Below, one piece after another: positions 58,564 through 64,000 of a stretch of DNA of 64,000 nucleotides. Source of the stretch: Saccharibacillus sp. CPCC 101409 (lineage in GTDB: Bacteria > Bacillota > Bacilli > Paenibacillales > Paenibacillaceae); contig NZ_JAULSA010000003.1 in the NCBI RefSeq assembly GCF_030518235.1, positions 496,001-560,000 on the forward strand, read 5' to 3'. The notes under the pieces are model-generated. The model was not told where the DNA came from and made no database searches. It saw only the letters and a program-made list of their open reading frames with translations. How positions within the stretch are numbered: the stretch's first letter is position 1; each line of letters starts with the position of its first letter. The position numbers and the translations under genes were made by a program.

Positions 58564-60501
58564 ATGTTGATGATGAACGGTTATCAAATCAAGAAATTTT
58601 ACGGCGCGGAGGAAATTCTGAGCGATGTCTCGTTCGATATTTACGAAGGCGAGAAAGTCGGGCTGCTCGGCGGCAACGGAGCGGGCAAGTCGACGCTGCT
58701 GCGCCTGCTGGACGGGACGGAGACGCCGGACGAAGGAACGGTCTCCGTGCGCCGGGGCGCGAAGATCGGAAAAACGGAACAGATTCCGGATTACGGGGAG
58801 CGCAGCGTCGAAGAAGTGCTGCTCGGCGTGTTCGAACGCACGCTGGGGCTCCAGTCGAGGCTGCGGGAGCTGGAAGCGCAGATGAGCGCGGTGGCAGGAA
58901 GCGTCCTGGACCGGCTGCTGCGGGAGTACGGCGAAGCGCAGGAAGAATTCGAGCGGGCCGGCGGCTATGAAATTCCGGCGCGCGTGGATATGGTGGCGTC
59001 GGGCATCGGCATAACGCCGGAGCAGCGGAAGCGGCCGTTCGCGGAGCTGTCCGGCGGCGAGAAAACCAAAGTCTCGCTGGCCGCGCTGCTGCTGAGCGAA
59101 GCGGACGCGCTGCTGCTCGACGAGCCGACCAACCATCTGGATATGGAAGCCGCCGCGTGGCTGGAGAACTTTATCCGCGAATCGCCGGCGACGATCGTGA
59201 TCGTATCGCACGACCGGTATTTCCTGACGCAGACGGTGGAAAAGGTGATCGAGCTCGAAGACGGAGAAGCGACCGTATTTCCGTGCGGCTACGCCGAGTA
59301 TCGTAAAGAAAAAGAAGTCCGGCTGCTGCGCCAGTTCGAGGAATACAAAGAGCAGCAGAAAGTCATCAAGCAGATGAAAGAAGCGATCAAGAGACTGATC
59401 GAATGGGGCAAGCAGGGCGACAACCCGAAGTTTTTCCGCAAAGCGGCGGCGATGCAAAAAGCGCTCGACCGGATGGAGAAGGTCAAGCGGCCGGTGCTCG
59501 AACGCGCCGCGATCGGGCTTGCGCTGGCGAGCGCCGAGCGAACCGGCGAAGACGTGCTGACGCTCCGCGGCGTCCGCAAAGCGTACGGCGGGCGCACGTT
59601 GCTCGGCGAAGCCGACGCGCTGCTGCGCTACGGCGAGCGCGCCGTGCTGCTCGGCGGCAACGGAGCGGGCAAGACCACGCTGATGCGCATGGTCCTGGGG
59701 CTTGAGCAGCCCGACGGCGGCGATCTGCGCCTCGGCTCGCGCGTGCGGGTGGGGTATCTGGCGCAGGAGGAAGCGCCGCCGGAAGACCGGACGAGCGTGC
59801 TCGATTATTACAAAGAGCACGCCGCGGTGGAAGAAGGCGAGTCCCGCGGCCGCCTGGCGAAGTTCCTGTTCTACGGCAAAGACGTATTCAAGCCGGTGGC
59901 CGGATTGTCCGGCGGCGAATGGAGCCGCCTGAGACTGGCGGTGCTGATGGTGCAGAAGCCCAATCTGCTGCTGCTCGACGAGCCGACCAACCATCTCGAT
60001 ATCCCTTCGCGCGAAGCGCTGGAAGAAGCGCTGGAAGAATACGACGGCACGATCCTTGCCGTCTCGCACGACCGGTTCTTTATCAACCGCATCGCGCAGA
60101 CCGTGTGGGCGCTTGAAGGCGGGTCGCTCGAAGCGACGCTCGGCGGCTACGACGACTACCGCGAAGAGCGGAAGAAGAAGGCGGAGCGCCGCGCCGCCTC
60201 CGGGGTTGAGGGCGGCCGCGCGGCCGGCGCGTCCGGTGGAAGCGGCCCGGCCGCGCGCGGCGTGCCGGGCGGGAAAGCCGGCTCCGCCGGGGCCGGCGCG
60301 GCTTCGCGGCGGGACCCCGCGAAGCTGGAGCGCGAGATCGCCGGGCTGGAGGCGCGCTCGGCGGCGCTGGGCGAAGCGCTGGCCGACCCGGCCCACGCGC
60401 TGGACGCGCAGCGGCTGAGCGGATGGCTGGCGGAGAAGAACGGGCTGGATACGGAGATCGACAGACTGACGGAAGAGTGGCTGGCGCTGACGGCGGATTG
60501 A
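58564..60501 (+). CDS. ABC-F-family ATPase (ribosome-associated)
   Basis: Soluble protein with two ATPase domains and no membrane part (645 residues). Such ABC-F proteins bind the ribosomal E site and act in translation or antibiotic protection. Walker A copies are GGNGAGKST (36-44) and GGNGAGKTT; signatures are LSGGEKTK and LSGGEWSR; both Walker B boxes read LLLDEPTNHLD. The inter-domain arm (about 245-310) has KEQQKVIKQMKEAIKRLIEW and DNPKFFRKAAAMQKALDRME. A Gly/Ala/Ser-rich linker (about 540-585) leads to a C-terminal coiled coil (about 590-640). The start is ATG at 58564, ten bases after AAAGGA; ATGs at 58570 and 58573 are alternatives. Resistance or housekeeping role cannot be distinguished. 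Confidence 0.88.
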   Translation: MLMMNGYQIKKFYGAEEILSDVSFDIYEGEKVGLLGGNGAGKSTLLRLLDGTETPDEGTVSVRRGAKIGKTEQIPDYGERSVEEVLLGVFERTLGLQSRLRELEAQMSAVAGSVLDRLLREYGEAQEEFERAGGYEIPARVDMVASGIGITPEQRKRPFAELSGGEKTKVSLAALLLSEADALLLDEPTNHLDMEAAAWLENFIRESPATIVIVSHDRYFLTQTVEKVIELEDGEATVFPCGYAEYRKEKEVRLLRQFEEYKEQQKVIKQMKEAIKRLIEWGKQGDNPKFFRKAAAMQKALDRMEKVKRPVLERAAIGLALASAERTGEDVLTLRGVRKAYGGRTLLGEADALLRYGERAVLLGGNGAGKTTLMRMVLGLEQPDGGDLRLGSRVRVGYLAQEEAPPEDRTSVLDYYKEHAAVEEGESRGRLAKFLFYGKDVFKPVAGLSGGEWSRLRLAVLMVQKPNLLLLDEPTNHLDIPSREALEEALEEYDGTILAVSHDRFFINRIAQTVWALEGGSLEATLGGYDDYREERKKKAERRAASGVEGGRAAGASGGSGPAARGVPGGKAGSAGAGAASRRDPAKLEREIAGLEARSAALGEALADPAHALDAQRLSGWLAEKNGLDTEIDRLTEEWLALTAD

Positions 60502-60526
60502 ATTTTTTTGAAGTATAGTGTACAAT
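60498..60526 (+). promoter_or_regulatory. Promoter and TGTACA operator of the toxin-antitoxin operon
   Basis: TTGAAT (60498-60503, overlapping the ABC-F stop), a 17-base spacer and TACAAT (60521-60526). TGTACA at 60519-60524, the core of known YefM-YoeB operators, overlaps the -10, consistent with autorepression. Confidence 0.75.
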
Positions 60527-60530
60527 AAGA

Positions 60531-60566
60531 AGTACTTAAAATAGCACTTAAAATAGTACTTAAAAA
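60531..60566. repeat. Three tandem 12-bp repeats upstream of yefM
   Basis: AGTACTTAAAAT, AGCACTTAAAAT and AGTACTTAAAAA follow one another in the 5' leader of the antitoxin gene. The AGTACT cores are palindromic and could be extra antitoxin-binding sites. Confidence 0.8.
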
Positions 60567-60615
60567 GTGATTAATGAGGCGCTTTGAAGTTATTTATGAA
60601 CTTAGGAGGATGAAA

Positions 60616-60879
60616 ATGCTCGCGATCAATTACACGGAAATGAGAGGGAATTTCAAAGACTACTGCGATAAAGTTACGGATGATTTTGAAACCGTCATTA
60701 TTACGCGTAAAGATAATAAGAATGTAGTCATGATCTCTCAAGACGAATACAATAACCTGATGGAAAACATGTTTATCATGAGCAATAAGAAAAACTATAG
60801 TCGTTTGTTAGAGTCCAGACAACAGCTCGAGCAGGGTTTGAGTGAATCGAGAGAACTGCTGACAGAAGAAGATGAATAA
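60616..60879 (+). CDS. yefM: Antitoxin of the YefM/Phd family
   Basis: DNA-binding antitoxin (87 residues) that neutralises YoeB and represses its own operon. The N-terminal fold shows LAINYTEMRGNFKDYCDKV and TVIITRKDNKNVVMISQDEYNNL, the Phd/YefM pattern; the C-terminal part (SRLLESRQQLEQGLSESREL) is the acidic, disordered toxin-binding tail. ATG at 60616 is chosen because AGGAGG sits six bases upstream; ATG at 60610 abuts that site. Its 3' end overlaps the toxin gene by 8 bases. The pair is far more AT-rich than its surroundings, suggesting acquisition. Confidence 0.9.
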   Translation: MLAINYTEMRGNFKDYCDKVTDDFETVIITRKDNKNVVMISQDEYNNLMENMFIMSNKKNYSRLLESRQQLEQGLSESRELLTEEDE

Positions 60880-61132
60880 AGTTTTTTCCAATCTTGCCTG
60901 GGAAGATTACATGACATGGTTTCAAGAAGATCGAAAAGTGCTCAAGAAAATCAATACTTTGATTAAAGACATTGAACGAAATGGCTATACCGGTATGGGG
61001 AAGCCTGAGCCGCTGCGTCATAATTTATCGGGATATTGGAGCCGCCGAATCACGGATAAAGATCGCTTGATCTACCGCATCGACGAACAAAACATTTATA
61101 TTATCGGCTGCAAAGAGCATTACAACGATTAA
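60872..61132 (+). CDS. yoeB: Toxin YoeB, ribosome-dependent mRNA interferase
   Basis: Endoribonuclease toxin (86 residues) that cleaves mRNA in the ribosomal A site when released from YefM. All catalytic residues fall at the E. coli positions: E46 (GKPEPL), R65 (TDKDRLIYRI), H83 and Y84 (CKEHY). The length is typical. It overlaps the antitoxin stop, so translation is coupled. A strong terminator follows. With no frameshift or missing active-site residue, it should be functional. Confidence 0.93.
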   Translation: MNKVFSNLAWEDYMTWFQEDRKVLKKINTLIKDIERNGYTGMGKPEPLRHNLSGYWSRRITDKDRLIYRIDEQNIYIIGCKEHYND

Positions 61133-61163
61133 TCGATTTTTTATGAAAAGCTTCTTTTGCCGG

Positions 61164-61208
61164 ACCGTTCCGCCGAACAAGCGATTGTTTGCGGAACGGT
61201 ATTTTTTT
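61164..61208 (+). terminator. Terminator of yefM-yoeB
   Basis: ACCGTTCCG and CGGAACGGT, with an inner CGAACAA/TTGTTTG stem and a GCGA loop, followed by ATTTTTTT. The remaining 240 bases to the next gene hold no recognisable element apart from its ribosome site. Confidence 0.9.
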
Positions 61209-61447
61209 GCGTTAAAAAAGGGACTGTACGCTCGGCGTCGAAATGATTACGTTGCATGGATTATGTCGAAGCATCTACCCTCCGGAAGCGAGTTTCAGGA
61301 ACGAGTCCCGTTATTCGAAACGATTCGGTCCGAACGGCTTTTCTCCCGCGCGAGACGCGTAAAGGAAAAGTCTTTGCGGAATCGAATACGTGATCGGAAA
61401 ATGCGGAACGGGCAGACTGCACTGCGACGAATGGAGGGTTTTTATAA

Positions 61448-62461
61448 ATGGAAAGCGTAACCAAAAGAAAGTTCACTGAAGAAGAAATCGTAACAATCGC
61501 GGAAGCGGCGTTCGGCTGCGGCCCTGCGAACATCGAGGAATTGAGCGAAGGCTGGGCGAATTCGGCTTACCGGCTCGATCTGGAAAACGGGACTTCGGCG
61601 ATCCTCAAAGCGGCGGCGGAGTCGGAAGAAGGACGAATGCGCTGCGAACGCGGGCTGATGAAGACCGAAGTCGAAGTGATGCGGCGCATCGCGCAGCTCG
61701 GAACCGTGCCGGTGCCGGAGATCTATACCTACGACGATTCGAAAAAGATCGTGCCGTGCGAATATTTCCTGATGCAGCGTTTGACCGGCACGTCGTATGA
61801 CAAGGTTCGCGATACGCTGCCGGAAGAGGAACGCGAAGCGATCGACTTCGAGCTGGGCGGGTATTTCCGGCGGATCCATACGATCGAAGGCGATCGCTTC
61901 GGCTATTATCTGCCAAGCGGCATCGATTCGTCCGATTGGGGGAGCGGCTTTGCCGCCCTGATGCGCGATGTGCTACAGGACGGCCGCGACGCCGGCGTTC
62001 GGCTGCCGATGCCCTACGAAGCGCTGGATGCCGAACTGGAACGCCACCGCGATACGCTGGGCGAAGTGCGGCCGCCGCGCCTGATCCACTGGGATTCGTG
62101 GCCCGGCAACGTGATCGTCAAAGACGGACGCGTCGAAGGCATTATCGATTTCGAACGCGCGCTGTGGGCCGATCCGCTGATGGAGTACGGTTTCGGCAAG
62201 TTTATGCAATCGCCCGAGTTCGAACGCGGCTACGAATCCGGCGGAGAACCGTCGGAGTCTTCCGCGCAGGCGGAGCCGTCCGGCGAAGGCGATCGTTCGC
62301 TGTTGATCCGCCGCGCGCTCTACCCGCTGTACCTCGATCTGGTCATGTGCGTCGAATGCGCATACCGCGGCTTCGGCCCGGAGCATACGCAGTGGGCGTA
62401 CGACAATCTGCGGCAGGGCTGGGAGCGCTATCTGGACATGACGGGCGAACGGAATGTTTAG
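61448..62461 (+). CDS. APH-family phosphotransferase (aminoglycoside/choline kinase fold)
   Basis: Kinase-fold protein (337 residues) of the APH superfamily, which phosphorylates small molecules (aminoglycosides, homoserine, choline and others). The catalytic loop is LIHWDSWPGNVIV (HxDxxxxN) and the metal-binding segment is GIIDFERALWADPLMEYGF. The N-lobe nucleotide-binding Lys is probably in TSAILKAAA. The ribosome site is GGAGGG nine bases before the ATG. A Glu/Ser-rich loop (about 265-283) interrupts the C-lobe. The next gene is an aldo/keto reductase 122 bases on with no terminator between, so co-transcription is possible. Resistance activity should not be assumed. Confidence 0.82.
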   Translation: MESVTKRKFTEEEIVTIAEAAFGCGPANIEELSEGWANSAYRLDLENGTSAILKAAAESEEGRMRCERGLMKTEVEVMRRIAQLGTVPVPEIYTYDDSKKIVPCEYFLMQRLTGTSYDKVRDTLPEEEREAIDFELGGYFRRIHTIEGDRFGYYLPSGIDSSDWGSGFAALMRDVLQDGRDAGVRLPMPYEALDAELERHRDTLGEVRPPRLIHWDSWPGNVIVKDGRVEGIIDFERALWADPLMEYGFGKFMQSPEFERGYESGGEPSESSAQAEPSGEGDRSLLIRRALYPLYLDLVMCVECAYRGFGPEHTQWAYDNLRQGWERYLDMTGERNV

Positions 62462-62583
62462 CCGGCTCCGTTAAGGGGAATAATACGGGAAAGCGTATAA
62501 GTATAGACGAAGCGGCCCGACCCGGCACATCGAATCGAATCGGGAAAAAGGCCGCATCAACGAAAATGGAGGCGAATCGAATC

Positions 62584-63522
62584 ATGGAATACCGGAGATT
62601 GGGCGGTACGGGACTCAAAGTCAGCGAGATCAGTCTGGGCAGCTGGCTGACCTACGGCGGATACGTCGAGCGCGAGAACGCGGTGAATTCGATTCATGCG
62701 GCGTACGACGCAGGCATCAACTTTTTCGATACGGCCAATGTGTACGAGCGCGGCGAAGCGGAGAAAGTGGTCGGCGAAGCGCTGAAGCAGTATCCGCGCG
62801 AATCGTATGTGCTGGCGACCAAAGTCTTCGGCAAAATGGGCGACGGGCCGAACGACCAGGGCTTGTCGCGCAAACATATTATCGAACAGTGCAACGCCAG
62901 CCTGTCGCGGCTCGGCCTGGACTACGTGGATATCTACTACTGCCACCGCTATCACGCGGAAACGCCGGTGCATGAAACGCTGCGGGCGCTGGACGACTTG
63001 GTGCGCCAGGGCAAAGTGCTGTACATCGGCGTCAGCCAGTGGACGGCCGCGCAGATCGAAGAAGCGCTGTCCACGGCGGACCGTTATCTGCTGGACCGCA
63101 TCGTGGTGAACCAGCCGGTCTATAACATGTTCGACCGCTATATCGAAGACGAGATCATCCCACTCGGCGAGCGCAAAGGCGTCGGCCAGGTCGTGTATTC
63201 GCCGCTGGCGCAGGGTCTCTTGACCGGCAAATACAAAGCCGGCGCGGAAGCGCCGAAAGACAGCCGCGCCGCCAAGCTCGGCTGGAACGAAGACCGCTTG
63301 AACGAGGAGCGGATCGCCAAGGTCGGCGAATTGACCAAGATCGCCGACGAGCTGGGCGTCAAAGTCGGCCAGCTGGCGATCGCCTGGATTCTGCGCCAGC
63401 CGAACGTGGCGAGCGCGCTGGTCGGCGCAAGCCGGCCGGAGCAGGTGCGGGAGAACGCTTCGGCATCCGGCATCAAGCTGGAAGCGGACGTTCTGGAACG
63501 GATCGAAAGCATTCTGGGCTGA
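62584..63522 (+). CDS. Aldo/keto reductase (voltage-gated K+ channel beta-subunit-like)
   Basis: NADPH-dependent carbonyl reductase (312 residues) with the AKR barrel. The catalytic tetrad is visible as Asp in FFDTANVYERG, the Tyr of the same block, Lys in LATKVFG and His in IYYCHRYH. SPLAQGLLTGKY and LVGASRPEQVRENA are cofactor-binding segments typical of the AKR subgroup containing YghZ and Kv-beta. The ATG at 62584 opens the canonical MEYRRLGGTGLKVS; GGAGG lies 11 bases upstream, and an in-frame ATG at 62566 overlaps that site. Ends at a strong terminator. Confidence 0.88.
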   Translation: MEYRRLGGTGLKVSEISLGSWLTYGGYVERENAVNSIHAAYDAGINFFDTANVYERGEAEKVVGEALKQYPRESYVLATKVFGKMGDGPNDQGLSRKHIIEQCNASLSRLGLDYVDIYYCHRYHAETPVHETLRALDDLVRQGKVLYIGVSQWTAAQIEEALSTADRYLLDRIVVNQPVYNMFDRYIEDEIIPLGERKGVGQVVYSPLAQGLLTGKYKAGAEAPKDSRAAKLGWNEDRLNEERIAKVGELTKIADELGVKVGQLAIAWILRQPNVASALVGASRPEQVRENASASGIKLEADVLERIESILG

Positions 63523-63579
63523 TCCGGCTGACGGCCGGGCGGATCAGCGAAAAGAAACAGCAAAAGATCGCCTACAAAC

Positions 63580-63623
63580 AAAGCGCCGCAGACACGGAAT
63601 TCTCCGTTCTGCGGCGCTTTTGG
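63580..63623. terminator. Bidirectional terminator between the aldo/keto reductase and the last gene
   Basis: AAAGCGCCGCAGA and TCTGCGGCGCTTT form a 13-bp stem with an inner ACGGA/TCCGT stem, and TTTT follows on both strands. Confidence 0.9.
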
Positions 63624-63663
63624 CGTCTTTATGGCGTTTTAATGATCGCTATCCGGCGTCGGC

Positions 63664-63999
63664 CTACTCTTCGCCCTCGTAGATCCGGTCTTCGTCGTCC
63701 ATCCAGCCGAATTCGCCGATATTGAATGTGCCTTTGGAGACGCGGACAAAGTAGTCCGTTTCTTCGGTCCTCAGATACAGATTCAGCTTTTTCGCGCTCA
63801 AACCCGGAACGTTCAGCGAGAAATTGCCCGCCGAATCGACCTGTACGGGGTAATCGCCGATCGCTTTCCAATCCGGGAAAGCGGCATCGATCTTGATCTC
63901 CAATGCCCGGCCGGCCAGTTTCTCGAACATTCCCGTGACGTTCAAGGTACCGTTCGCTTCGTAACGGGCGATCAGGTACGGCTTCTCCAGATTGCCGGG
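63664..63999 (-). CDS. Unknown protein, 5' end beyond the right edge
   Basis: The frame is open from the window edge to the stop at 63664, giving the last 111 residues of a longer protein. It reads YLIARYEANGTLNVTG, then alternating hydrophobic strands with Tyr and Val, and ends in a very acidic tail (GWMDDEDRIYEGEE). It looks like beta-rich sequence; I see no catalytic motif and do not recognise it. A TTG at 63945 is a theoretical internal start but has no reason to be used. Confidence 0.55.
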   Translation of the reverse strand, partial: PGNLEKPYLIARYEANGTLNVTGMFEKLAGRALEIKIDAAFPDWKAIGDYPVQVDSAGNFSLNVPGLSAKKLNLYLRTEETDYFVRVSKGTFNIGEFGWMDDEDRIYEGEE

Positions 64000-64000
64000 C

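Noticed and set aside
61143..61460. Plus-strand frame of 105 codons after yoeB
   Set aside because: It reads through the strong yoeB terminator and the ribosome site of the next gene.

Overview
The window is about 60% GC and looks like a chromosome segment of a Gram-positive, endospore-former-type bacterium of the Paenibacillaceae (Paenibacillus or Saccharibacillus-like). The evidence is strong AGGAGG-type ribosome sites with many GTG and TTG starts, an S-layer-homology (SLH) protein, an LtaS-type lipoteichoic acid synthase, a flavodoxin-less nitric oxide synthase, LplB/LplC-type sugar permeases, and short palindromic repeats between genes. The genus is an inference. No tRNA, rRNA, CRISPR array, prophage or insertion sequence was seen.

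Layout. 1-7.7 kb: the 3' part of a giant SLH-anchored protein made of at least 24 repeats. 8-10 kb: cidAB with a divergent LysR regulator. 10.2-11.6 kb: a MATE exporter. 11.7-16.8 kb: an ABC transporter of the bacitracin/lantibiotic-immunity type in one operon with its two-component system; the kinase has a 98-residue low-complexity insertion in its ATP lid. 17-20.6 kb: ltaS and a secreted NlpC/P60 hydrolase, divergent. 20.9-23.2 kb: a nuclease-XPD-type helicase fusion. 23.5-27.7 kb: a MarR regulator with a heterodimeric ABC exporter. 27.9-31.1 kb: a GGDEF-EAL c-di-GMP protein and a lipid kinase. 31.5-33.8 kb: an MMPL exporter under two palindromic operators. 33.9-39.1 kb: a nucleoside hydrolase, Dps, nitric oxide synthase, a short-chain dehydrogenase and a small HELGH protein.

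39.2-55.3 kb is a carbohydrate block on the minus strand. Two transporter permeases, a lipoprotein binding protein and a GH2 glycosidase form one set. A second operon, uxuA-uxuB-aguA(GH67)-GH3, fits use of glucuronic-acid-substituted xylo-oligosaccharides: GH67 removes the uronic acid, GH3 removes xylose, and UxuB/UxuA take fructuronate to 2-keto-3-deoxygluconate. A GntR regulator is divergent from it, and a GTATAC-centred operator and a cre-like box lie between. The two operons are separated by 1.3 kb of repeats, including fifty uninterrupted 7-bp units.

55.3-64 kb: a YhfW-like Rieske flavoprotein, an unrecognised 88-aa gene with an excellent ribosome site, an ABC-F protein, an AT-rich YefM-YoeB toxin-antitoxin pair, an APH-family kinase, an aldo/keto reductase and a partial unknown gene running off the right edge.

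The most unusual items are the kinase lid insertion, the Cys-Pro tail on the nitric oxide synthase, three families of 25-30 bp intergenic palindromic units, the 50-copy heptamer array, the 11-bp tandem repeat touching the ltaS stop, and parallel Ala/Gly/Ser/Pro-rich expansions in three unrelated genes. I found no single complete system that I can call new with confidence.
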